Shown: positions 36,431 through 47,579 of the stretch, piece by piece | Layout of the letters: every line of letters starts with the position of its first letter | Numbering within the stretch: the stretch's first letter is position 1 | Assembly: GCF_041146795.1 (NCBI RefSeq) | Contig: NC_135170.1 | Span: 26,592,033-26,656,032, forward strand | DNA: 64,000 nt | Origin: Maylandia zebra | Taxonomy: Eukaryota; Chordata; Actinopteri; Cichliformes; Cichlidae | Reading direction: 5' to 3' | Notes under the pieces: generated by a model | Told to the model about the DNA's origin: nothing | Database searches by the model: none | The model's input: the letters and a program-made list of their open reading frames with translations, nothing else | Program-made: the position numbers and the translations under genes

Positions 36431-37838
36431 TCCTATTTATATGCATGGAAACATCCAAGTATTATAGTGTAATAAAGACAACTGAGGAGTTCAAGAAAGG
36501 ACAATTTGGATATGTAGTTTTAAACCTTTTTTACAAGTAATTAAGAATGGCTGCTTTATTTGGTTATTGGCATGAATAAAATTAAAAAAGAAAATTGTAT
36601 GCCTAAATACAGACTCAGTAACCCTAAGCATACCATTGTATTTAAATCATAACAATAATATTTTTGGGGGGGTAAAGGAGGAATAACAGTACAGTATTTA
36701 TGCTTTACCTGAACCTGCAGCACAGCACAATGCATATGGAAAAGCTCTGCTTTGTCCACCACACATATCTCTAAGAACATCAACTACAAGAACAAAAAGT
36801 TAATATCATTCTTTTGCCTTCCCCCATTTTTCAGAATGGTTCATTAGTGTGTTGAAGCATAGCATGTCCATCCTGTTACCCTTATTTATAAAATAAGCTG
36901 ATATTTTATGTGTTTTGATGGTGGATGCACTATCAAATCCTTTTTGAAGTCTTCCTCTGCTAACCTGTTGTGGATCACATGGTTAATTGTGGCTGCTTTA
37001 AACATAAAACTGAGAATATTCTTTAGTGTATTTATATAATCCATGTATCACATTTTTTATACCGTATATATTTTGATATGTGGATCCCAAACATGTTGGG
37101 TAACGAGACTTTTCATGTAAAAGAAGACTATAAAATGTGTTTAAATGATCATTTCAAAATAGAATACAATGATTTGTTTTAATTATCCCTTACATGTAAT
37201 ATATGAGTTATATTTTAAAGCAGTCCAAATGTATACATACAGATAATTATAAGGATGGTGAGATCATTAAAATAAACAAGCATTTTACAAGAAACTGTAA
37301 CAGTGAAAATTCCATGTTGTCTAAACGAATCAATGGGGTCTCTTGAATATAAATATATATAACTAAGTTCAAATGGTGGGCTGGTATATGTCCCATTTAC
37401 ATTGGTGCATACAATGTAAAACTAAGGAAAAATGTTCCAAAAGATTCCAAAAAATCTTGATTTTATTTTGAAAATATGCTCATGCTCTACATACTGGGTT
37501 CAGTACCGGTTTAGCATAGAGTATGTGAAGCATTCACAGGTGTGATGTCATCTCAGTTATCTTCTCTCCACCTTTTCTCCCTTTTTTGTTTTGCTCTTTC
37601 CTAAATAACTAACCAACTAAATAAAATAAAAAGATTTTAGTCATGTCATTTTATACATCATAAAAAATAAACATTAAAAAAAATATACTGTGTTACTACC
37701 TTCAATTTTGGTTTCAGTTTTGGTCACAGCTTGTGGGCAGAGCAGCAGGGGCGACACAGGTGTGTGACTAGCTGTATTCAGCCGGGTCTAATTTATTTGT
37801 CATTTCTTTGAGAGCGTGTTGTCCTCTATGCTGAAACC
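36431..37838. other. Intergenic and 5' region of ICAM-C
   Basis: AT-rich, no gene seen. About 37,722-37,838 is conserved just upstream of ICAM-D and is likely 5' UTR/promoter. GGTTTCAGTTTT near 37,710-37,720 loosely resembles an interferon-response element; this is a weak match. Confidence 0.4.
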
Positions 37839-39871
37839 ATGATGTGGTTCTTCTTCTTCTTTGGCTTCTTAATCACGTGTACAGGTGAGTTTGTTATCTA
37901 TCGTGTTTGTTTCTTTGTGATATAAAGTTACAATATTATGTCTCCGTTAATTTATAATTCATATCAGCTCTGTTAATGTACCATATAAAAATACTGCCAT
38001 ACTGTCTATGACCTTATATTTTTATATTTGATATTTGCTTTATTTCGCTTGATGGGTTTAGTTTCAGTTTTCGTGTGATTCTGTAGGTTAAGCGAAACTT
38101 GTAAATGATACAGCATACTTGTGAAACCTGTTAAACTTGTAATTCCTTGAAAGGTATGACAGAGTTACCAAGTGACAAACAAGAATCTTCTGTTCATAAA
38201 ATATTTTCTTTTCTACTAAACGGCTTTTTTTCTCCTTCCTATAAACCACATTATCATCTACAGGAGAAACAAAGCATGGTCCCACAAAGCATCTTAAAAC
38301 TTGATTTATGGGGCTATACTAATTAGACCAGCTTTCATTATTGTTCATCTAATTCATGTAATGTTGTTCATTAGATTGGGCATATTTCTGATGTCATGAG
38401 TAGATAGTTTTAAGCTTCTAAAATTGATGTATTTTGGTGTAAAAAAAAAAAATAGCCTCTGTTTGTGGCACCTGTTATGCTGTAGATACTGTCTGATCCA
38501 CAGTCCTAAGGAAAATCTAGTATTCCAGTGTAGTTTGATGCTTAGTGTCTTTTTAAGAGGTTTTTAAAACCAACATATTCTGTTTTCATGAAAATGAAAA
38601 AAGACTCCTTTAAAACTTTCTGTCTGGGGCGTTAAAGAGGATGACTGTAGTTTTAGTTGTCTAATGTTTTTTTTTTTTTACTAGAATGACAACAGGTTCA
38701 AGTGTTAATGCACAAAGTCAAGTGAGAGGAAAGAAAGCAGTGTTGGGTATGTTGTGATTTGGGAAAAGGTGTTGAAATATCAGTTTTTTGTTTTAAAATA
38801 TTGAGTGGCTCATCCTTTAAGTGGAGATTCTTCAGTCCCCTGAACTGAGTACCAGCCATGTTTACATCGCTGTTTGTGCCATATGCCAAACTTAAGTCTA
38901 CTTCTTCTCTAGGAAACCCTGCAAGTGCCTCCTGTCCATTACAAATTAGTTCCCCTAGAGTTGTGGTGAGACTTGAAGGCTCCTTGTCAGCCAACTGCAC
39001 CTCATTATCTGACCAGATTGATGGAATGGGCTGGGAGTCTCCATATGGAGGATTGGACCTTACCCAGGGTGTCACTTCTCTTCTCTTTTCAATTGACTCT
39101 GTGCCAGTGTGGGAGTTAGAGCCAATGTGTTTTGTAAATCTCCATGATGGTGATCAGTGTGTAAAACTGTTACCAGTCACTGTTTATAGTAAGTAGCCTT
39201 AACTTTCTCATATATTTCCTAGAAAGGTGTTTTAATATTAGAACACTGAATGACATTAATTCATTTTATTTCTTCTACTTGCAGAAATGCCAGACAGTGT
39301 GTCATTGAGACAGAATTCAACTACAGTGAAAGAAGGTGAACAGTTTGCCATACAGTGTGACATTGTTAATGTTGCACCAGCAATAAATCTCTCTATGCTT
39401 TGGCACAAAGGAAATAAGATCTTAAATTCTGAGACATTTGATGACTCCAGTCCATCTCCCGTCAGTAAGTCATCTGTCCTCACTCTGACTGCTCATAGAG
39501 ATGATGATGGAGCTGAGATCTGGTGTGAAGCAAAACTAAACTTGTGACCAGGAGAACAAGGTCCTGCCATGATGCGCTCAATGTCGCATAGTGTGACTGT
39601 ACTCAGTGAGTTTTCATCACTTGTAAAAATATTACATATACAAGATAGTTTATTACAGACAGAGCAGAAAGACTGAGAAGATGAGCTGAGAGCGACAATG
39701 TTAACACATTTCCCATCTCCCACAGGGGCTCGAACAACCTTTGGAGTCATGCTGGCAATAGGTGTGGCCATTGGAGTTTTGCTCCTCATTGCTGTTGCAT
39801 ATTATGTGACACCCAATGGCACAATCTCTTTCCACAATTGTGGCTATCAACCAGGAACTCCCTCAGGATGA
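37839..39871 (+). pseudogene. ICAM-C: broken ICAM-like gene
   Basis: Exon 1 (37839-37884, signal peptide MMWFFFFFGFLITC), exon 2 (38913-39188, domain 1 with MGWES) and exon 3 (39285-39605, domain 2) closely match ICAM-D. In exon 3 a TGG seen in ICAM-D is TGA here (39545-39547), ending translation after 194 residues inside the last strands of domain 2. The third Ig exon and most of the first TM exon are deleted; only the end of that exon remains near 39,648-39,690. The second TM exon is present (39726-39871, ending TGA). Exon 3 could still splice to this TM exon in frame, which would have made a two-Ig-domain membrane protein but for the TGA. Likely a pseudogene; a secreted domain-1 fragment is the alternative. 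Confidence 0.8.
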
Positions 39872-40054
39872 GTATAAGGTAAACCTTTATCTTCTTATAA
39901 AAATGCACATCTCTGCTATTATTATTATTTCTAATTATTTTATTTGGTGTTTGGAGAAAACATCTGTAACATGTCTGTTGATGGCCGACGGACATGTCTG
40001 CTCTGCGTGCTCTGTGGGTGTTCTTCTGTTCAAAGCTGTAGCTTTAAAAATGCA

Positions 40055-41571
40055 CCTTAAAACACACATGCATCAACACTACAATGAGCGGGTGGAGGGA
40101 GGTTTGGAGTCTTCTCTCACCCCCATTCTCTGCAACCTGCTGGAGCAGGGGGGCTAGGAGGAGGAGTTGGCCGTCCAACTGCGGTCTGGAGTATGGAGCC
40201 TTCCTGCTGCTGCGGAGTCGGGGCGGTCTGCCTCCCCCCACCGCAGGGAAAAGGGAAACACCACCTGGGTCTGGGTGCAGTTCCCCCCTCCAGGGGCGGG
40301 GGCACCTAGACCCGGTTTGTAGAGTACGCTTGGGGAGTGTGATCGTGTGTACAGCGTCTCTTTATGTCTGTCTCCACGTTGGTTGAGTGTGGAGTAAGTG
40401 CATATGAGAGCATGAGGGTGGGAATGGATGTTTGTATCTGTGTGTGCCTGTATGTCTGTGTCTATATGTCAGATTGGGTGTCAGGCGCCACCTCTCTGGG
40501 GACATCTCAGGCCCTCCAAGGTTTGGAGGCCTATCTCCCCCTACCACCACTTCCCCTGCCAGTGGCGGACCCCCTCAGACATCGGTGCGTTGGTGGTTCT
40601 TTGTGTCCGGGGATGGGCGTCCAGGTACACACCAGCTCACTCCTTGGCGGCCGCTTATCGGGGCCTGGAGCCTGGGGCTCGCTCGGGCCACTTCGGAGGT
40701 GGGGTGCCCCCGGCCTCTCGGCCTGGGGCTCGGTCACTCAGGCGCAGCTGGCTGCCGGCGGAGCTCACGGGCGCGTCACTGCAACTCCCCCTGGCTTCTG
40801 CTCCGCGGCTGCTGAGTGAGCCCTCATCTGGGACTCTCCTCAGCTCTTTCCGGGACAGTGGCGCAGCTGCCCCTCTGTTGGTCTTCCTTGGTCTCTTGTG
40901 TTCTGGGGGCCTCTGGATGTCTGGAGTTTTGATCTCCTCCACACCTGCTTCATGCCCTGGAGGACGGGGCTGTGGCCCCCCCACACCCTCTAGCAGATTA
41001 TTACATGAAGGAACCTTTTAAAAAACAAAAAACAAGCGCGTCCATGCTCACAGGTGTACACACGGGTGATCACACCCACAAACTACACCCTTTTTGGCTC
41101 CTACCTCAAAGCACACTGTGTTCTGTTGATCTTATGTGCTGCACAATAATGTTTAACATTTAGTATTTACTGTCATATTCCCATATATCATTGTGATGTT
41201 GTTTATTCTATTACTCTTGTTCTCTTCTGCTTGCTTTCTTTTTTCTTTCTCAGCAGGTGATCCAGGTGATTGATATATGCATTTTTTTTTCTCTGCCCGT
41301 TCTGTTGGTTTTTGTTTTTTGCCCTTCTCCCCCGTCCCTCTTCTCAGCTGTTTCTCTTTCCCTCTTTCTTTCTCCCCTTCTTTCCCCCAGTCAAGTCTGT
41401 CCCGTATTCAGTAAGTGAAAATAAAATAAACAATAAAAGGTGAATCAAATGGACCATTACGGCAAGGCTGGGATGGTCAGTTTGGTAAAGTAAATCCGTT
41501 GGGCATCTTTCTTTGCCTTTAGACAACAATTCTGATGGCAAAAGAGCCAAACGGGACAGGCCAAAAAAAAA
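40055..41571 (+). mobile_element. GC-rich non-LTR retroelement with poly-A and target duplication
   Basis: AAAAATGCA occurs at 40,046-40,054 and again at 41,572-41,580, directly after a poly-A tail (from 41,563). The corresponding site in the ICAM-D copy (47,750-47,760) is uninterrupted, giving an empty-site control. The 3' end (TTCTGATGGCAAAAGAGCC) is shared with the shorter copy at 45,157-45,794. Overlapping open frames in 40,080-41,020 come from high GC and have no known domain. The LINE family is not identified. Confidence 0.8.
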
Positions 41572-41894
41572 AAAAATGCATTATCTTGTCAGCTATCTCT
41601 AAAGCTCCACTAATCAAGACTGCTGCCCTAACACATATTTGTGGCTTATTATGGAGGCATGACTCACTGCTTCCTGGACTTTTTTTGGACACCTTTTCCA
41701 CGCAGTTATTTTCTGTTTCAGTTTTAGGCAAAGTTTTCCATTGTATTTGCATGTCTGTAGCTGATGTCAGGATGGTTATTTGAGTGAACTGGTCTTGTTG
41801 CTACTGAAGGTGGTTCTACTACCCATTGAATCACATGGCTTTTTTTCCGTTGTTTTCACTAATTTGCTTATCCATTTTGATTTAGTTTTTGTTA

Positions 41895-42665
41895 AATACA
41901 GTGTAGTGAAAAGGTATTTACCCTTTTCTTGAATTCTTAGCTTTTTGTATTTTTGTTACACTTGAATGTTTCAGATCATAAAATAAATGTTAACATTAGA
42001 CAAAGATAACCTGAGTAAATGAAAAATGCTATTTTTAAATTATGGTATATATGATGGTATGGGATCCAGTCAACCACAGAGAGAGCCACAAATGGAGAAA
42101 ACTTGGAATAGTGGCGAACCTTCCCAGAAATTGTTGAACCTACCAAAATTACTCCAAGAGTGCATCAACATCAAAATCTCATCCAGAGGTCATAAAATAA
42201 CCCAGAGAAGCATCTAAAGAACTGCAGGTCTCACTTGTCTCAGTTGAGGTCAGAGTTCATGATTCAATAATAAGAAAAAGAGTGGGCAAAAAATAGCTTC
42301 ATTGGAAAGTTCCAAGTTTAAAAATCACTGCTGACCAAAAAGAACACAAAGGCTCAGATGGCCCGTCTTCTGTGGACTAGCTAGACAAAAGTTGAACTTG
42401 CGTCCCGTTACATCCATCGCAGCAGTCCATTTAAAGGACATCATAGCACCAGTCAAACATGGTGGTGGTAGTGTAATAATCTGGGGCTGCTTTGCTGCTT
42501 AAAGACGTGCACAACTTACAATTTACTGAACAATGAATTCTGCTCTCTAACAGAAAATCCTGAAAGAGAATATGCAGCCCTGAACCTCAAGCATGATTGG
42601 ATTGTGCAGCAAATCCAGAACAGACCAGCATGTGCACCTCTGAATCGCTACAGAAAAAAATACAA
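41895..42665 (+). mobile_element. Tc1-like transposon remnant at a duplication junction
   Basis: Begins near GTGTAGTGAAAAGGTATTTACC. It contains degraded transposase coding sequence with the familiar CAAACATGGTGGTGGTAGTG and GGGGCTGCTTTGCTGC phrases, then AATTCTGCTCTCTAACAG. Frames are broken. It ends within about 20 bases of the start of the orphan ICAM 3' UTR copy. Confidence 0.8.
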
Positions 42666-42681
42666 TAATAAATTACGGCAC

Positions 42682-43075
42682 TGTTAAACTCACGGGAAAT
42701 GCAAAGCATTTATAAACTGCCTTTCCTTATCACCTGTCCTGCCAGCAGTGCGCACCGCAGTTTTATTATTTAACTTCAGTCTTCCATATATGTCGTATTG
42801 AATGTCTCTGTATATTCAGTTTAATATTTGATGTAAATCCAAAAGTTTATATTTATTTATGAGAAACAGTAAAGCCTGAATAACTTATTGTTGAAAATAA
42901 ACCGCACACTGATGTGTTAATAATCCGAATTATTGAAGGGTTAATGGAGTTCAAGTTCTTCGTGTGAAGGCTGAGGAGAACTTTATAACATATTTGTATT
43001 TGTTTGTATGTGCTGTAAATATTTGTCACTTAGGCAAAAGTGTATTTTCTTATTAAACATCTTGTTGCTATTCAT
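42682..43075 (+). repeat. Orphan third copy of the ICAM-A/B 3' UTR tail
   Basis: Starts CTGTTAAACTCACGGGAAAT, identical to 36,036 onward, and follows it through the ATTGAAGGGTTAATGGAGTT phrase to ATTAAA at about 43,052-43,057. No ICAM reading frame precedes it. It marks the left edge of the duplicated unit that produced ICAM-D. Similarity continues to about 43,330. Confidence 0.85.
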
Positions 43076-44074
43076 ATGCATGTAAACAGCAGTTATTAGT
43101 GTAATAAAGGAACATAAAATATACAAGGTTGTAAACCTCTTTGCCAGTAATTCAGAATAGCTGTTTTCTTTGGTTGTTGTTATGAGCAAAATTAAAATCG
43201 AAAGGAAAATTGTAGGCCTAGATACAAACTCAGTAACCTAACCATATAAGCATACCATTGTATTTAAATCAGTAGGAGCACAATATAGTTTTGTCTCAGC
43301 CTGCTGCACAGATACAAGGCATATGGAAAAACTCTGCTCTGTCCTGCACACAGATTTGATATCTCTATAAAAGGCATAAACTGTTTGCTTATTTCGGGAA
43401 CATTTGGCGCACATGAAACAACTGCACCTGAATTTTCAGTGTTTTGTTGGAGTCTGTCCTCGGGAGGGTGCTGTGGGAGAATCCAACAGGTTTACAGGTA
43501 TGGACGCCTTCAAGTGCAGTCGGGAATATTGCTATTAGACATTTCTACCCAGTATGAAAAGACGAAGTTTTAAGCCTTGCGACTTGGTTGTATAAAAACT
43601 GCATACACATTTATCATTTACATGCTTTAAAATTGACGATTAAATGCTGAAGTCTTGGAGGAGGGGGGTTTAATTGAGTAATTAGCTGAAACTAAAGGTT
43701 GAGCTAAGGTTAAATGAAACTAGTTGCTATACTGCAAACTTTTGAAGGTTTTCTTCAAAAGTAAATCAAATGTTTAATTTATTAAGTAAGAGGTTGAACA
43801 ATAACTTCGAACTGTTCCTTTAACTCACAATGTCGCTTCAGAGCGAGCAGAAGACGGGACGCTTGGTGAGGTAATCGTGTGACTGTCGGGATAGTTGCTG
43901 CTTGACTACTTTTGGTTTCGGATTTTTTTTTCCCTTACAGGTTTAGGGTTTGGTCACAGCTTGTGGGTACAGGAGCAGCAGGAGGAGGGACACGGGTGCT
44001 TGACTAAGTTTATTCAGCCGGATCTAATTTATTTTTCTTTTCTTTGTGAGCGTGTTTCCCTGTTTGCTGAAACC

Positions 44075-47000
44075 ATGGTGTGGTCCTTCTTCTTCTTCGG
44101 TTTATTACTCGCGTGTACAGGTGAGCTTGTTTTCTTTCTTTGTTACATAAAGCTACCATATTGTGTCTTTATGAATTGATCGCTGCAGCTTCGAGCTCAT
44201 CTTCGGGAGAAAGCCTACGCCCATTGTTTGATACATATCAGCTCTGTTCGTGGACTGTATAAACATGCTGTCCTACTGTCCGTGACCGGGTTTGTATTTG
44301 TTTCTTATAATCGTGAATTTCAGTTTTAATCTCTGTGTTGTTAGATCTTCTCGACTAAACACAGCTTGTAAATCATTGACCCAAGTTTGTGTATTTTATC
44401 AGGTCAGTGTCTGAGCTGTTATTCCTGGAGATGTATGAAAGAGAAACTAAATGACCAAAAAGAACTATAGTAACATTTGTATCAACCACTGTAAACTAAA
44501 CAACAAAAAAAGTTAGAACCCCTCAAATCCAATCAAGTCCGACCCCCGTCACCACCAACAAAATGAAAAGAAAGTGCTACCAGAAACAAAAGTAGGGAGG
44601 GGGGTTACATTCAGTGAAGCAAAAATAGATATGAATAGAAATTGTACTCTATGTGTCTACATAAACTTGCATCTCCATATTTCATTATCTTGTGTGAACC
44701 CAGAAAAAAACAACAACTTTGAAACATGATTTATGGCGCTACTAGACAGACCAGCTTTTCTCAGAGATCTGTTTCTTTACAGAAGGGGCAGATTTCTTGC
44801 TAATTTTATGAGGAGATTTCTTTAAGCTTCATAGGAATAAGGAGGAAAATTTGCAGTTTCCATAACAAAGCAATGAATTATTATCAGTCATCAACTTCTT
44901 TGCAAGAGAAATATGAGTCATGTCACTGAGTAAGGCTGGTTAAATCTTAGTCTCTGATACTGATCCCAGACAATACTTTAAATTACTCGAATAAAGTTTC
45001 CAGTGGATATTTTGCTTCTGAAATGGATTCATTTATCGGCTGGAGGTATAATGATGTAAGATGAAGTAACTCTGCAACAAACTTGTGGTACCAGTTATGC
45101 TTTAGATACTGCCTGATCTCCTTTCTTGGGGGGATATGCCTTTTAGATTAGAAGTCCTTTTTTTTGCCTGTCCCATTTGGTTCTTTAGCCGTCAGAATTG
45201 TTGTCTGAAGACCAACAAGGATACCCAATGGATTTACTTTGCGAAATGGATCATCACGGCCTTGCCATATTGGTCCGTTTGATCAACCTTTGTTGTTATT
45301 ATTTATTTTATTTTATTTTCAGTTGTTACAGACGGGACAGACATGACTGAGGGATAGGAAAGGGAGAAAGAAAGATGAAGGAAAAGAAAAACAGAAAGGA
45401 ATAGGGACAGTGAGAGAGGGCACTTAAAAAGAGAAAGAAGAGGAAAAAAAATCTCCTGGATCACCTGTTGAGAGAAAAAGAAGAGAAAACAAGCAAAAAA
45501 AACAGAGTAACATACTAAACACAACACCATCACGTTAATCTAGCTAAGTGTAAACAGCAGTAAATACTAAATATTGAATGTTGTTGTGCAGCACGTAGGA
45601 CCGACAGCGCACAATGTGCTTGGAAATAGCAGCCAATAAAGGTGTAGTTTATGTCTATGAACAGTGGACACCCGTGTGCACACCTGTGTGGATCAGTGCG
45701 CTTGTATTCAAAAGATTTCCCCATGTAATGGTGTGCTAGAGGATGTAGAGAGCCATAGCCCCATCCCCCAGGGCATGAAGCAGGCATGGAGGAGAGATTA
45801 GAAGTCTTTAAATCAAAATATCAAATCTTTATGAAATTTTAAAAAAGGTCCTCAATAAATTTTCATCTGGAGAGCTGAAGAGTATGAAATTGATAATTTT
45901 TTAATACAATAATCTTTCTGGCTATCCTGGAGTAGCTTGGCTTTCAAATACTAATTGGGCGAGAGTTGTTTAGTGTTTGTGTTCAGATATTGAATGGCTC
46001 ATCTTTTCAGCACGGAGTCTTAAGTCCTCTGAACGAGGCCAGAGTACTAACAGGACCGTAATGCTTAGTAGAACATCAGAGTAAATGTTGCCATAAACTT
46101 AAGTCTTCTTCTTCTTCTCTAGGAAACCCTGCAAGTGCCTCCTGTCCATTACAAATGAGTCCCTCTAGAGTTGTGGTGAAATTTGGAGACGCCTTATCAG
46201 CCAAGTGCACTTCACTATCTAACCAGACTGAAGGAATGGGCTGGGAGTCTCCATATGGAGGATTGGACAATACCAAGGGTGTCACTTTTCTTGACTTTAA
46301 AATTGACTCTGTGCCAGTGTGGGAGTTAGAGCCAATGTGTTTTGTAAATCTCCATGATGGTGATCAGTGTACAGAGATTTTACCAGTCACTGTTTATAGT
46401 AAGTAGCCTTAACTGTCTCATATATTTCCAGAAAAGGTGTTTTAGTATTTGAACAGTGAATGACATTAATTCATTTTATTTCTTCTACTTGCAGAAATGC
46501 CAGACAGTGTGTCATTGAGACAGAATTCAACTACAGTGAAAGAAGGTGAAAAGTTTGCCATACAGTGTGACATTGTTAATGTTGCACCAGCAAGAAATCT
46601 CTCTGTGCTTTGGCACAAAGGAAATAAGATCTTAAATTCTGAGACATTTATTGAGTCCAGTCCATCTCCCGTCAGTAAGTCATCTGTCCTCACTCTGACT
46701 GCTCATAGAGATGATGATGGAGCTGAGATCTGGTGTGAAGCAAAACTAAACTTGTGGCCAGGAGAACAAGGTCCTGCCATGATGCGCTCAATGTCGCATA
46801 GAGTGACTGTATTCTGTGAGTTTTTAAGTTGATCTTGATCAAACATCAGAAGATTTTCCTTGTATTTTATTTTCTAATTTATTTCACATTTGTCTGTATT
46901 TTATTTGCATGCATGTCCTCAGACCCACCAACCTACACCAAGGCTGGAAATGAGACTCTGGAAATGACAGTTGGTGAAAATATGACTTTAAATTGTAACG

Positions 47001-47579
47001 CTAAAGGAAACCCTCCACCATCATACCACTGGGAATTCCCAAAATTCACAAAAGAATGGCATGACAAAGAAGAAGTGATTGAGCCAATTCTGACCCTACC
47101 GTTTGAGCTTCCAGGGGTCTATACATGCACAGCCTATAGTAACCAAGGCAATGTGACCAAATATTTCAATATCAGCGAAGCTCCAAGTAAGTTCTCATTA
47201 GTTACTTCATGACATTTTGTATCTCGTTATACGTTCTTATTGTCTATAATATTTTGTGCTGTGATTCTCCATTAGGTAGTCGTCCTGGGACCACTGCTGG
47301 GATTTTAATCGCTTTGTTCTTTGTTTTCATTTTTATTTTGGGATGTGGGGTTTATTACAGACAGAGCAGAAAGTCTGAGCAGATAAGTTGAGAGCAACAA
47401 TGTAACAACATTTCCCATCTCCCACAGGGTCTCGAACAACCTTTGGAGTCATGGTGGGAGTGGGTGTGGCCGTCGGAGTTTTGCTCCTCATTGCTGGTGC
47501 ATATTTTGTGACACCTAATGGAACGTTCTCTTTCAACAAAGGCGGCTATCAACCAGGAACTCCCTCAAGACCAGTATAA
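44075..47579 (+). CDS. ICAM-D: ICAM-like receptor, three Ig domains, two alternative TM ends
   Basis: Exons 44075-44120, 46123-46398, 46495-46815, 46923-47186, then either 47276-47391 or 47428-47579. All joins are phase 1. The first ending gives 340 residues, the second 352. Residues 1-15 are a signal peptide. 16-107 is domain 1 with MGWES, whose Glu aligns with the integrin-binding Glu of ICAM-1. 108-214 is domain 2 with RDDDGAEIWCEAKLNL, close to the ICAM-1 domain-2 F strand. 215-302 is a C2-type Ig with LNC and YTC. Expected role: type I membrane adhesion ligand for leukocyte integrins. The upstream 110 bases match ICAM-C. I chose the ATG at 44,075 because it opens a hydrophobic leader ending at a phase-1 donor, as in ICAM-C. 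Confidence 0.87.
45157..45794 (-). mobile_element. 5'-truncated LINE in ICAM-D intron 1
   Basis: Starts with a T run (poly-A on the other strand) and GCCTGTCCCATTTGG, and matches 40,940-41,570 in reverse. It is bracketed by a perfect 12-base target duplication, AGATTAGAAGTC, at 45,145-45,156 and 45,795-45,806. A (TTTTA)n-like stretch lies at about 45,300-45,320. Confidence 0.85.
47276..47391 (+). CDS. ICAM-D alternative TM exon 1 (short basic tail)
   Basis: Phase-1 acceptor after TTCTCCATTAG. Encodes a short stalk (SRPGTTAG), a TM helix rich in Ile/Leu/Phe, then YYRQSRKSEQIS and a stop. The basic YYRQSRK juxtamembrane resembles the start of the ICAM-1 tail. It carries its own stop codon and no obvious downstream donor, so it should be terminal when used. 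Confidence 0.7.
47428..47579 (+). CDS. ICAM-D alternative TM exon 2 (longer tail)
   Basis: Phase-1 acceptor after CATCTCCCACAG. Encodes SRTTFG, a Val/Gly/Leu-rich TM helix, then a tail ending GGYQPGTPSRPV. It lies only 36 bases after the stop of the first TM exon. An ICAM-C counterpart (39726-39871) also survives. Confidence 0.7.

Larger units (their letters stand above)
36036..41795 (+). repeat. Segmental duplication holding ICAM-C (copy 1)
   Basis: Matched in order by 42,682-48,095: the ICAM-B 3' UTR tail, the sequence upstream of the start codon, exons 1-3, the last TM exon and the flank down to GTCTGTAGCTGATGTC (near 41,754 and 48,061). Later LINE insertions and deletions make the two copies differ in length. 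Confidence 0.75.

Noticed and set aside
38858-38912. In-frame upstream extension of ICAM-C exon 2 with its own ATG
   Set aside because: The acceptor TTCTCTAG at 38,912 and the separate leader exon at 37,839 are both shared with ICAM-D, which fits spliced use better.
40364-41021. Several long overlapping open frames on both strands
   Set aside because: They lie in a GC-rich retroelement where stop codons are scarce. None shows a known domain.
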